Assembly: GCF_000506985.1 (NCBI RefSeq)
Contig: NZ_KI650982.1
Span: 62,001-126,000 of the forward strand
DNA from: Advenella kashmirensis W13003
Lineage (GTDB): Bacteria > Pseudomonadota > Gammaproteobacteria > Burkholderiales > Burkholderiaceae_B
Reading direction: 5' to 3'
Length of the DNA stretch: 64,000 nucleotides
Shown: piece after piece, positions 52,504 through 61,340 of the stretch
Numbering within the stretch: position 1 is the stretch's first letter
Layout of the letters: each line of letters starts with the position of its first letter
Translations under genes and position numbers: made by a program
Notes under the pieces: generated by a model
Database searches by the model: none
The model's input: only the letters and a program-made list of their open reading frames with translations
What the model was told of the DNA's origin: nothing

Positions 52504-53672
52504 TTGATCCCAAACTTCGCGGCGCAACCGCCATTGTCGGGGTCGGACATGCCGGCCTGGGTCTGGCCGAAGGCTATACGGAAATGGAGATCCTTGTGCA
52601 GGCTGCAACACGAGCCGTGCGCGATGCGGGCCTGACCATGCAGGATATCGACGGCATCGCCACGGCCAGCGTATCGTCCACCATGTGGGTCATGCCGGTC
52701 ATTGAGCATCTGGGTATCAGGCCCACCTTCATCGACAACACCATGGTGGGCGGCTCCAGCTTTGTTGCCCACCTGATGCCGGCCATTCAGGCCCTGGTGT
52801 CGGGCCAGTGCAATGCGGTCCTCGTCTGCTACGGCAGTACCCAGCGCAGCTCAACGGTTAACCGCGCCGCCATTGGCAAGATGCGTCGCATGATGGATCC
52901 GCAGCCTCACGAAACGCCATACGAGCCGTTAAGCCCTCTGAGTTCCTATGCCCTCGCAGCCGCGCGACATATGCACCAATACGGCACAACGCGCGAGCAA
53001 CTGGCCGAGGTTGCGGTAGCTGCCCGGGAGTGGGCCCGGCTTAACCCCGAAGCCTCGATGCGTGATCCCCTTACGATCGACCAGGTGCTATCGTCGCGCA
53101 TGGTTTCCGATCCGCTGACCGTGCGCGACTGTTGTCTGGTCAGCGACGGCGCGGGTGCCTATGTACTGGTGCGTGCCGATCGCGCTAAAACACTCCGGCA
53201 AAAACCCGTTTATGTATTGGGCAATTCGACTGCTGTGTGGAATCGCCAGATCTCGTCCATGGACGATCTGACCGTGACTGCTGCCCGGCAGTCAGGAAAA
53301 ATTGCATATGAAATGGCCGGCGTCAAACCCGCCGATATCGATGTGGCCGAAGTGTATGACGCGTTCACCATCAATACGATTCTGTTTATGGAAGACCTTG
53401 GATTTTGCAAAAAAGGAGAAGGCGGAGACTTTGTGAGCAAAGGCGGCATTGCCCCCGGCGGGCACTTGCCTGTCAACACCAACGGCGGCGGGCTTTCCTG
53501 CGTGCATCCGGGCATGTACGGAATGTTCATTCTGATCGAAGCGGTCAGGCAATTGCGCGGCCAGGGCGATGCGCGCCAGGTCGCCGACGCACAGCTGGCC
53601 CTGGTCCACGGCAATGGCGGCACCCTGTCGAGCCAGTCCACCGCCATTCTGGGCACTGAAGCCACGTTATGA
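52500..53672 (+). CDS. Thiolase-superfamily protein without the usual nucleophilic Cys
   Basis: The 390-residue protein resembles SCP2-type thiolases (IVGVGHAGLGLAEG, EVYDAFTINTILFMEDLGF, GGHLPVNTNGGGLSCVHPGMYG). At the usual acyl-enzyme Cys position it reads NTMVGGSSF, with no Cys. Known relatives of this kind, such as Ltp2, are retro-aldolases acting with a DUF35 partner. The translational overlap with the DUF35 gene supports that role. A CoA-transferase pair follows after 22 bases. The substrate is unknown. Confidence 0.88.
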   Translation: MIDPKLRGATAIVGVGHAGLGLAEGYTEMEILVQAATRAVRDAGLTMQDIDGIATASVSSTMWVMPVIEHLGIRPTFIDNTMVGGSSFVAHLMPAIQALVSGQCNAVLVCYGSTQRSSTVNRAAIGKMRRMMDPQPHETPYEPLSPLSSYALAAARHMHQYGTTREQLAEVAVAAREWARLNPEASMRDPLTIDQVLSSRMVSDPLTVRDCCLVSDGAGAYVLVRADRAKTLRQKPVYVLGNSTAVWNRQISSMDDLTVTAARQSGKIAYEMAGVKPADIDVAEVYDAFTINTILFMEDLGFCKKGEGGDFVSKGGIAPGGHLPVNTNGGGLSCVHPGMYGMFILIEAVRQLRGQGDARQVADAQLALVHGNGGTLSSQSTAILGTEATL

Positions 53673-53694
53673 CCCCTTCCAATACAGGACAAAG

Positions 53695-54369
53695 ATGATA
53701 AACAAAATTCTTGAAACGCATGAAGCCGCATTAAGCCAGATTCCCGACGGGGCATCCATTATGGTCGGCGGTTTCGGTGACTCGGGTATTCCATTTGAAA
53801 TGCTGACCAGTCTTGCTCATATGGGCACGCGCAATCTGACGATCATCAGCAACAATGCAGGAACACGCGAAGTGGGTATCGCAGGTCTGATCAAAAACGG
53901 TCAGGTCAGAAAAATTATCTGCTCGCACCCTCGTCCTCCGCAATCGGATATTTTTGCACAGGCGTTTCGCGCAGGACAGGTTGAACTGGAATGTACTCCC
54001 CAGGGCACGCTGGCCGAAAGGATGCGTGCTGCCGGCGCCGGCATGGGTCCGTTTTTTACGCCGACCGGGTATGGTACGCGTGTCGCGGAAAACAAAGAAG
54101 TGCGCGTGGTCAACGGCATTGGTTACGTGCTCGAAGAGCCTTTGCACGCCGATTTTGCGCTGGTGCGCGCCCATCTGGGCGATCGCTGGGGCAACCTGAC
54201 CTATCGCTGGGCCGCGAGGAACTTCAATCCGGTCATGTGCACGGCCGCAAGGCACGCCATCGCGCAGGTAGACAAAATCGTCGAACTGGGCGACATCCAT
54301 CCGGAGCAGGTGATGACGCCGGGTATTTTCGTTAAAAGCATTGTCCTTGCAGGAGCGCAACATGGCTGA
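53695..54369 (+). CDS. 3-oxoacid CoA-transferase subunit A
   Basis: This is the first subunit of a class I CoA-transferase (PcaI/ScoA type, 224 residues). The CoA-binding GGFGDSGIP and ISNNAGTREVGIAGLIKNGQV are clear. The ATG at 53695 has CAGGAC upstream; the open frame to 53569 lies inside the thiolase gene. It overlaps subunit B by eight bases. It transfers CoA between succinyl-CoA (or another donor) and an acid, likely the product of the DUF35-thiolase step. Confidence 0.93.
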   Translation: MINKILETHEAALSQIPDGASIMVGGFGDSGIPFEMLTSLAHMGTRNLTIISNNAGTREVGIAGLIKNGQVRKIICSHPRPPQSDIFAQAFRAGQVELECTPQGTLAERMRAAGAGMGPFFTPTGYGTRVAENKEVRVVNGIGYVLEEPLHADFALVRAHLGDRWGNLTYRWAARNFNPVMCTAARHAIAQVDKIVELGDIHPEQVMTPGIFVKSIVLAGAQHG

Positions 54370-55072
54370 TTACACCCGTCTTGACAGAGAACAGATCGCC
54401 AGACTGGTCGCCAACAGCCTGCCCGATGGCGCCTATGTCAATCTGGGTATCGGCATGCCTACGACCGTGGCCGATTATTTGCCGGCCGACCGGGAAATCA
54501 TCCTGCACAGCGAAAACGGTATTCTGGGCATGGGGCGCAGTGCGATTGACCACGAAATTGACACTGACATCATCAACGCCAGTCGCAAGCCCATTGTATT
54601 GTTACAGGGCGCATCCATTACCGAACATACCAATTCATTTGCCATGATGCGCGGTGGCCATCTGGACTACTCTATTCTGGGCGGTTTCCAGGTGGCGGAA
54701 AACGGCGATCTGGCAAACTGGATTACCGATGCCCCGAACGCCATTGCCGCCATCGGCGGCGCGATGGACCTGGCAGTCGGCGCCAAACAGGTGCTGGTCA
54801 TGATGGAGCATACCACCAAGACAGGCGAGCCCAAACTGCTGCGTTCCTGCACCTATCCCTTGACCGGAGCCGGGGTGGTTGATTTTGTCTATACGGATCT
54901 GGCAATCATCGAAGTCAAAGAGAGCCGATTCCTGATCCGTGCCATGGTGCAAGGGCTGACGCAACAGCAACTACAGGCCCTGAGCGAGGCGACACTGCAT
55001 ATGGACGAGCCCTGCGCGACCATTGCCGTAGACGACGCCGGACAACCGTTTTTCAAGGAGGAGACGCAATGA
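54362..55072 (+). CDS. 3-oxoacid CoA-transferase subunit B
   Basis: The second subunit has 236 residues. The catalytic Glu is in ILHSENGILGMG, and LGIGMPTTVADYLP is the oxyanion region. It starts at the ATG at 54362, just before the stop of subunit A, after GCAGGAGCGCAAC. It overlaps the following Bug gene by four bases (ATGA), so the operon is tightly coupled. Confidence 0.94.
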   Translation: MADYTRLDREQIARLVANSLPDGAYVNLGIGMPTTVADYLPADREIILHSENGILGMGRSAIDHEIDTDIINASRKPIVLLQGASITEHTNSFAMMRGGHLDYSILGGFQVAENGDLANWITDAPNAIAAIGGAMDLAVGAKQVLVMMEHTTKTGEPKLLRSCTYPLTGAGVVDFVYTDLAIIEVKESRFLIRAMVQGLTQQQLQALSEATLHMDEPCATIAVDDAGQPFFKEETQ

Positions 55073-56067
55073 CTATAAAATGGATCAAATTGCGGCAAGG
55101 CATGCTGCGCAGCGCATCGGCGCTGGGACTCGGACTGGCCATCGGGCTGACGGCAGCCGGCAGCGCCCAGGCCTTTCCCGACAAACCCATCACCCTGCTG
55201 ATACCCTATCCGCCGGGCGGAAGCGCCGATCTGCTGGCGCGACCGATAGCCGCCCAAATGCAGAAAACCATCAAGCAGCCGGTCGTGCTTGAATATCGTC
55301 CCGGCGCTGGCGGCACCATTGCCACCGCGCAACTGGCCCGGGCCAAACCCGACGGCTATACCGTTCTGATGGTGCTGGCAGCGCATGCCATCAATCCAAG
55401 CATGTATAAATCTTTGCCCTATGATACGGAAAAGGATTTCGCACCGGTCTCGGTACTGGCAACCTTGCCCATGCTGGTGGCTGCGGCCAAACAGACACCC
55501 GTCAATACGACGCAGGAATTGATCGACTATGCCCGCGCCAATCCAGACAAGCTGACCTTTGCCTCTGCCGGTAACGGCAACACCAGTCATCTGGCCGCCG
55601 AGCTGTTCAAAAGCGCTACCCATACCAAAATGATTCATGTGCCCTACAAAGGCAGCGGGCCGGCTGTCGTCGCCATGCTGTCGGGCGAGGTGTCGCTGAT
55701 GTTCGACAGTATTTCGACTTCCCTGCCCCATGTGAAGGCAGGCAAACTAAAAGGCATTGCGGTCACCGGCAGCAAACGCTCCGCCGTTCTTCCCGATGTG
55801 CCGACGGTTGCCGAATCCGGCGTACCGGGCTTCGAAGTCAACGGCTGGTATGGCATCCTCGCGCCTGCCGGAACGCCGGACAGCGTGATCAGGGATCTGA
55901 ACAAAGCTTTTAACGATGCAGCGCGAACCCCTGCGGTCAGCAAGCAGCTCACCCAGTACGGTTACGAAATAGAAGGCTCCACCCCTGGAGCGTTTTCCAG
56001 TCTGATAGCAACTGAAATAAAAAAATGGAAAACAGCGGTCGACCAGTCGGGGGCCCGCATCGAATAG
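55069..56067 (+). CDS. Bug/TctC-family periplasmic solute-binding protein
   Basis: The protein has 332 residues with a signal peptide (LGLGLAIGLTAAGSAQA). It shows FPDKPITLLIPYPPGGSAD, EYRPGAGGTIA, PDGYTVLMV and HVPYKGSGPA. It overlaps subunit B of the CoA-transferase by four bases (ATGA), translationally tying import to CoA transfer. A second Bug gene follows after 75 bases. Confidence 0.94.
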   Translation: MTIKWIKLRQGMLRSASALGLGLAIGLTAAGSAQAFPDKPITLLIPYPPGGSADLLARPIAAQMQKTIKQPVVLEYRPGAGGTIATAQLARAKPDGYTVLMVLAAHAINPSMYKSLPYDTEKDFAPVSVLATLPMLVAAAKQTPVNTTQELIDYARANPDKLTFASAGNGNTSHLAAELFKSATHTKMIHVPYKGSGPAVVAMLSGEVSLMFDSISTSLPHVKAGKLKGIAVTGSKRSAVLPDVPTVAESGVPGFEVNGWYGILAPAGTPDSVIRDLNKAFNDAARTPAVSKQLTQYGYEIEGSTPGAFSSLIATEIKKWKTAVDQSGARIE

Positions 56068-56142
56068 AAACTGAACCATGCACGGGATACGCAACACACA
56101 CCACTGTGTCTCGCGCCTCATGAACAGAATAATGGAGACTGT

Positions 56143-57111
56143 ATGTCAAAACGATACCTGCGTTTCATCCCACTGCTGTTCTTTCCCGTGCTCGGCCATG
56201 CCGCCGATACATGGCCCGACAAACCCGTCAAACTCGTCGTCGGCTATGCCGCTGGCGGACCGGTAGACACGGCAGCCCGCCAATTTGCCAGGTTTTTTGG
56301 CGATCAGATCGGCCAGCCTGTCGTCGTTGAAAACAAAGCAGGTGCAAGCGGTATTATCGCAGCTGAAAATGTGGCGCGTGCAGCGCCCGATGGCAGCGTA
56401 CTCTATTTCCTGGCAAGTCCGACACTGACGATCACCCCACACATCCAGAAAGGCATATCAATCAATAAAGACCGCGACTTCCGCTATTTGGGCAATCTGG
56501 TCGAATATACCAACGTGCTGGTGATCAACAACAATCTGAAGGTAAACAGCATTGGTGAATTGATCGATTATGCCAAAGCCAATCCGGGCGCCCTGTCTTT
56601 TGGCTCAGCCGGCGTCGGTTCGTCCAACCAATTATCGGCCGAGCTTCTGAAACAGCGCACCGGCACGCAAATGCTGCATGTTCCCTATCGTGGCAACGCC
56701 CCGGCCATGATTGACGTTATCGGCGGTAAAACGTCAATGATGTTTGACATTACCGGAACGGCAGTCAATTACATCAATAGCGGCAAAGTACGCGCGCTGG
56801 CAGTGACATCCAAAGAACGCAATCGCGCACTGCCCAATGTACCGTCTATGTCGGAAGCCGGTATCAAAGACTATGATGTCACGGGCTGGTACGGCATTGT
56901 CGGCCCGGCAAAATTAAGCGATGCGACTGCCGGACGCATTGAACAGGCGCTCAAGACGGTATCCGATATGCCCGAATATCGTAAGCAAATGGAAAAAGTG
57001 GGCTATACCATTTCCCTGCGCAGCGGGCGCGATCTGAAATCGCGTATCGACAAGGAATATGTGCTGTGGCAGGAAGTGACAGAAAAGGCGGGGATCAAGA
57101 CGGGTCAATAG
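56143..57111 (+). CDS. Bug/TctC-family periplasmic solute-binding protein
   Basis: The protein has 322 residues with a short signal peptide (IPLLFFPVLGHAAD). The mature start WPDKPVKLVVGYAAGGPVD, VENKAGASGIIA and LHVPYRGNAPA are typical. It carries PDGSVLYFL where most family members read PDGYT. The ATG is preceded by AATGGAGACTGT. It ends the DUF35-thiolase-CoA-transferase operon and converges with another Bug gene at 57207. Confidence 0.93.
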   Translation: MSKRYLRFIPLLFFPVLGHAADTWPDKPVKLVVGYAAGGPVDTAARQFARFFGDQIGQPVVVENKAGASGIIAAENVARAAPDGSVLYFLASPTLTITPHIQKGISINKDRDFRYLGNLVEYTNVLVINNNLKVNSIGELIDYAKANPGALSFGSAGVGSSNQLSAELLKQRTGTQMLHVPYRGNAPAMIDVIGGKTSMMFDITGTAVNYINSGKVRALAVTSKERNRALPNVPSMSEAGIKDYDVTGWYGIVGPAKLSDATAGRIEQALKTVSDMPEYRKQMEKVGYTISLRSGRDLKSRIDKEYVLWQEVTEKAGIKTGQ

Positions 57112-57206
57112 GCCGGCCGGCATCAATACGACGCTGTTGACAGGCAGCGCAATCCGATACGATCGGCAGCGCAGGACTTGCCGCCATACGCTGCCTGCCC
57201 GGGCAA

Positions 57207-58205
57207 TCAGCCCTGGATGGTGATTTTTGCATCCGCGATCGTTTTATGCCACTTGGCAATTTCAGCCCGTAAAAACCCGCCGAACGCATCCGGTGTCATG
57301 GGAATGGGCTCTGAACCGCTGCGATGCATTTTCTCAATGACCGCTTTGTCTTTCAGTTGGGCATTGATGTTTTCATTGAGCGTGTTCACGATATCCGCAG
57401 GTGTACCCGCTGGTGCAAAAAGCCCGCTCCAGGAATACGCCTCGTAGCCCGGCAGTCCTTCATCGGCAATCGGTGGTACGTCAGGCGCCAGCGCCGAGCG
57501 CTGCGGATTGCCAATGCCCAATGCAACCACCCTGCCCGATTTCATAAAAGGCAGCGCAGACGTGGCATCGGCGAACATCAATTGCACTTGTCCGCCTACC
57601 AGATCCTGTACCGCAGGCGCACTTCCCTTGTAAGGCACATGCTGCAGGCTGATATCGGCCATACTGGCGAACAGCGCGCCAGCCAGGTGAGTGCCGCCGC
57701 CCGTTCCTGACGAACTATAGGCAATCTTGCCGGGCTGCGCTTTGGCCAGCGCGATCAATTCCCTGACCGATGACACCTTCAGAGAGGGATGGGCAATCAG
57801 AATAATGGGAAACCGCGCGACGCCACCCACCGGCACAAAGTCTTTTTCGATATCGTAGTCCAGCGCGCTGTTCAGACTGGGTAAAATGGCGTGGTGAATG
57901 GCCGCGAAAAAATAATGATAACCATCGGGCCTGGCTTTGGCCGACAGCCGGGCACCCAAAATGCCACCCGCACCCGCCCGATTGTCAATGACTGCAGTCT
58001 GTCCCCATTGGCGGGACATACCTTCGGTCACAATACGGGCAGCGGTGTCGACCGGGCCGCCTGGTGCAAAGGGCACAATAAAATTGACCGGCTGTGCCGG
58101 CCAAGTCGCAGCAAAAGCGCTGAAAGGTCCCAGTCCATAGGATGCGGCCGCGCCATACAGCATGGATTTGAGCAGTTTCCTGCGTTGTATCATTTCAGTT
58201 GTCAA
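57207..58205 (-). CDS. Bug/TctC-family protein with a Tat-like signal (TTG start)
   Basis: The start is TTG at 58205 with AAGGAG six bases before it. The N-terminus reads TTEMIQRRKLLKSMLYGAAA, with the RR-x-L-L-K pattern of Tat signals, unusual because Bug proteins are normally Sec-exported. The mature part is normal: WPAQPVNFIVPFAPGGPVD, DNRAGAGG and QHVPYKGSAPA. The frame continues upstream to 58352 and would add about 50 unlike residues. It follows the LysR gene on the same strand (222-base gap, no other gene visible). Confidence 0.9.
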   Translation of the reverse strand: MTTEMIQRRKLLKSMLYGAAASYGLGPFSAFAATWPAQPVNFIVPFAPGGPVDTAARIVTEGMSRQWGQTAVIDNRAGAGGILGARLSAKARPDGYHYFFAAIHHAILPSLNSALDYDIEKDFVPVGGVARFPIILIAHPSLKVSSVRELIALAKAQPGKIAYSSSGTGGGTHLAGALFASMADISLQHVPYKGSAPAVQDLVGGQVQLMFADATSALPFMKSGRVVALGIGNPQRSALAPDVPPIADEGLPGYEAYSWSGLFAPAGTPADIVNTLNENINAQLKDKAVIEKMHRSGSEPIPMTPDAFGGFLRAEIAKWHKTIADAKITIQG

Positions 58206-58427
58206 AACAGTCTCCTTGTCTGGCCATGCTCGTAACGGCATGACTCTATTGGTTATTGCATTCTCAATTATGCCGCGAGACCGGGCCAGGCCGGTTTTTA
58301 ATCCATGAAGGAGTCCCTCAGCCAGGCCGAAGTCAGACCGCAAGCTCAGCATTATGGACAGCAGGCCAAGGGTTATGTTTTGCAGTTGCTTTATTCCGGC
58401 GCGTTTTGCAGTTACCCTGTCCCGTCG

Positions 58428-59336
58428 CTAGCGGGCGTGCAGGCGACGCGACACGTCCAGCAGATGGCTGATGAATTTTTCTGCGTAAGCCGGCAGATCG
58501 CGCCCGGCAAGACGACAGATATTGCGTTCGCGATCTGCCCATTCGTCGGTGAGTTTCAGAATATGCAGCCGGGGCGCCCGGCTGTAGGCGCGCGCGCATT
58601 CGATCGGCACAATCGCCAGGCCAATCCCGGCATCGACCATGCGACATACCGCCTCGAAACTGCCGACATGGACACGCTGGTGCAAACGCTTTCCCAGCTT
58701 GTATGCCTTGTCATCCAGAAAAGTCTGAATGGCGCTTTCCGGGTTGATTCCGATAAACTGATATTGATCGATCAATGCTTCAAATGCAATATCCTGACGC
58801 TGCGCCAGTGGATGTGCCAGATCGGTCACCACGACCAGCTCGTCCCGAAACAGCGGCAACACGTCCATGCCATCCAGATTGACATTGCTGGATACAATGC
58901 CGATGTCGACCGATCCGCCGCGCACGGCCGAGACAATTTCCTTGGACAGTTTTTCTTCCAGTTCGATATCGATATCGGGATTTTCAGCCAGGAACGTGGA
59001 CAGGGCTTCGGACATGAAGGAGTGCGTCGCGGCGGTATTGGCCATGATGCGCAACTTGCCCTTGATCCCGCTGGAAAACGGCTGCAGCTCCGCGTGCATG
59101 CACTCCAGCTGCTGAAACACGCCCTTGGCATATTTCAGAAATACCTCGCCGGCCGGGGTAACGCTCACGCCCGTGACCTGACGAATCAGCAGTCGCACCT
59201 TGAGCGAGTCTTCCAGGTTTTTGATCCGCGCACTGGCCGCAGGCAGCGACAGGAAAGATTTTTCTGCGGCCTTGGTCAGATTGGACACTTCGCCAATATG
59301 AATGAACAGTCTCAGATCGGTCAGGTCATAGCGCAT
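58428..59336 (-). CDS. LysR-family transcriptional regulator
   Basis: The protein has 302 residues (MRYDLTDLRLFIHIGEVSNLTKAAEKSFLSLPAASARIKNLE), a complete LysR protein. It is divergent from the SDR-hydratase pair (gap 156 bases), its likely target, and upstream of the Bug gene at 57207. A GGCCA-TTT-TGGCC dyad (59385-59397) lies in the gap. Confidence 0.92.
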   Translation of the reverse strand: MRYDLTDLRLFIHIGEVSNLTKAAEKSFLSLPAASARIKNLEDSLKVRLLIRQVTGVSVTPAGEVFLKYAKGVFQQLECMHAELQPFSSGIKGKLRIMANTAATHSFMSEALSTFLAENPDIDIELEEKLSKEIVSAVRGGSVDIGIVSSNVNLDGMDVLPLFRDELVVVTDLAHPLAQRQDIAFEALIDQYQFIGINPESAIQTFLDDKAYKLGKRLHQRVHVGSFEAVCRMVDAGIGLAIVPIECARAYSRAPRLHILKLTDEWADRERNICRLAGRDLPAYAEKFISHLLDVSRRLHAR

Positions 59337-59492
59337 CTTAAGCTTTCACGAAGGGGGTAATTGAGAAAAATGAACAGTGCCATCGGCCATTTTGGCCTAT
59401 GATGAAATACCACAGCAATAGATCATAATCCCTAACGGTGCCGGCTGGCCGCCATGAGGGTCGAACCCGCGAAATTGACAGGAGTAAAACGG

Positions 59493-60407
59493 ATGGGCGC
59501 AATAGCAGAAGGAAAAGTAGTCATCGTAACCGGCGCAGGCGGCGGGATCGGCAAAGAGATCGCCCTGGCGTACGCCCGCGCCGGTGCCAAAGTGATCGTG
59601 AATGATATCGGTGTATCGCTCAGTGGTCAGGGCGCCAATGATGGCCCCGCCCATGCGGTGGTCGATGACATTATCGCCGCAGGCGGCACAGCTGCCCCCA
59701 GCACCGACAGCGTTGCCGGCTATGAGTCGGCCAGCAAGATTGTACAGGCGGCCATGGACCATTTCGGTCGCATCGACATCGTAGTCAATAATGCAGGTAA
59801 TTTGCGCGACCGTCTGTTTCATAAAATGAACGAGGAAGAATGGCGTCAGGTGATTGATGTGCATCTGCACGGCACGTTTTTTGTAAGCCGCGCGGCCGCC
59901 CCCTATTTTCGCGAGCAGGAATCCGGAGCCTACGTGCATATGACCTCTACCTCGGGCCTGATCGGCAATTTTGGCCAGGCCAACTATTCGGCCGCCAAAC
60001 TGGGCATCGCTGCCCTGTCCAAGTCTATCGCTCTTGACATGTCCCGCTACAACGTCCGGTCCAACTGCATCGCACCGTTTGCCTGGAGCCGCATGACCAG
60101 TTCCATTCCCGCTGAAACTCCCGAAGAAAAAGCACGGGTGCAAAAACTGCAAAAAATGGAAACGCATAAAGTAGCGCCCATGGCCGTCTACCTGGGTAGC
60201 GATGCCGCGAGCCAAGTCACGGGCCAGATTTTTGGGGTGCGCGCCAACGAAATTTTGCTGTTCAGCCAACCGCGCCCGGTCCGTTCAGTGCATATGTCCG
60301 ACGGCTGGACCCCCGAGCTGATCGGGCAGATTGCCATTCCTGCCATGCAGGGCCAGTTCCACAAGCTCGAGCGCTCACCTGATGTGATCAATTGGGATCC
60401 CATCTGA
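59493..60407 (+). CDS. SDR-family dehydrogenase, HSD17B4-like
   Basis: The 304-residue oxidoreductase has TGAGGGIGKEIALAYARAG, IVVNNAGNLRDRLF, and the catalytic Ser/Tyr/Lys in TSTSGLIGNFGQANYSAAK. Its start is the ATG at 59493 with GACAGGAG upstream (TTGACAGGAGTAAAACGG); the frame opens at 59454. It is like the 3-hydroxyacyl-CoA dehydrogenase part of eukaryotic multifunctional protein 2. The hydratase gene follows after 17 bases, so the pair probably does successive beta-oxidation steps on a CoA-bound acid. Confidence 0.92.
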   Translation: MGAIAEGKVVIVTGAGGGIGKEIALAYARAGAKVIVNDIGVSLSGQGANDGPAHAVVDDIIAAGGTAAPSTDSVAGYESASKIVQAAMDHFGRIDIVVNNAGNLRDRLFHKMNEEEWRQVIDVHLHGTFFVSRAAAPYFREQESGAYVHMTSTSGLIGNFGQANYSAAKLGIAALSKSIALDMSRYNVRSNCIAPFAWSRMTSSIPAETPEEKARVQKLQKMETHKVAPMAVYLGSDAASQVTGQIFGVRANEILLFSQPRPVRSVHMSDGWTPELIGQIAIPAMQGQFHKLERSPDVINWDPI

Positions 60408-60424
60408 CGACAGGAGACAGACGT

Positions 60425-61285
60425 ATGCCCCTGGACTACGAGCGAATTAAAAACTGGACTTTTGCCGATACGCGCCATGAATACGCCCGGCGTGACAGCA
60501 TATTGTATGCGCTGGGAATCGGTCTGGGCGCTGACCCGGTGGACCCATTTCAACTGCAATATGTCTACGAAAAAGACCTGCATGCCTTCCCGACGATGAG
60601 CAGTATCCTGTGCTATCCGGGGTTCTGGATGCAGGATGCGGCCACCGGCATCAACTGGGTCAAACTGGTTCACGGCGAGCAGCGCAGCACCTGGCACCGG
60701 CCGCTGGCAGCCGAAGGCGTGCTGACCGGCAGAACGCATATTTCGCATGTCATAGACAAGGGCGCCGACAAGGGCGCACTGGTGATTGCCGAACGCAATA
60801 TGTATGATGAAGACAATACCCTTGTTGCCACCATACAGCAGACCACCTTCTGCCGGGCCGATGGCGGCTTCGGCACAGGCGACAGCCCTCCTGCCGCCCT
60901 GCCTGCCGTACCGCAGCGGGACCCCGACCTGCAGGATGAAATCGCCGTGGCGCCAAACGCGGCTATTCTATACCGTCTCAATGCCGATCCCAATCCCTTG
61001 CATATCGACCCGCAGACCGCTGCGGCTGCCGGTTTCGAGCGCCCGATTCTGCACGGGCTGAGCACCTACGGCCATGTTGCCAGGGCGGTGGTGCAACATT
61101 GTTGCGACCAGGACCCGGCCCGGCTGTTTCGTTTTGATGCCCGGTTTTCAGCGCCGGTCTATCCGGGCGAGACACTGGTGTGCGATATCTGGCGGGACGG
61201 CCCGCAAGATATCCATTTCCAGGCGCGCGTCAGGGAGCGAAACGTGACGGTGCTCAGCCACGGCTATGCCGCATTGCGGACATAA
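60425..61285 (+). CDS. MaoC-family enoyl-CoA hydratase 2
   Basis: The 286-residue protein has two hot-dog units; the C-terminal one has the hydratase-2 motif LYRLNADPNPLHID (Asp and His present). It hydrates 2-enoyl-CoA to (R)-3-hydroxyacyl-CoA, and pairs with the SDR as in MFE-2. The ATG at 60425 follows GACAGGAGACAGACGT. It ends at a clear intrinsic terminator shared with uppP. Confidence 0.93.
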   Translation: MPLDYERIKNWTFADTRHEYARRDSILYALGIGLGADPVDPFQLQYVYEKDLHAFPTMSSILCYPGFWMQDAATGINWVKLVHGEQRSTWHRPLAAEGVLTGRTHISHVIDKGADKGALVIAERNMYDEDNTLVATIQQTTFCRADGGFGTGDSPPAALPAVPQRDPDLQDEIAVAPNAAILYRLNADPNPLHIDPQTAAAAGFERPILHGLSTYGHVARAVVQHCCDQDPARLFRFDARFSAPVYPGETLVCDIWRDGPQDIHFQARVRERNVTVLSHGYAALRT

Positions 61286-61311
61286 AAAATGCCGGTCGCA
61301 ACCGGCATTTT
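61286..61311. terminator. Bidirectional intrinsic terminator
   Basis: AAAATGCCGGT and ACCGGCATTTT form a perfect 11-bp stem with a CGCA loop between convergent genes. The minus-strand copy ends in a run of six T, and the plus strand has four, so it should stop both transcripts. Confidence 0.9.
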
Positions 61312-61340
61312 CAATAACATCAGCGTAGCCGCAAGGTGGG

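Noticed and set aside
58305-59360. Long rightward frame opposite the LysR gene at 58428
   Set aside because: The minus frame matches LysR throughout; the plus frame has no family character.
59385-59397. GGCCA-TTT-TGGCC dyad as a strong operator
   Set aside because: It lacks the T-N11-A spacing and is short, so I only mention it with the LysR gene.
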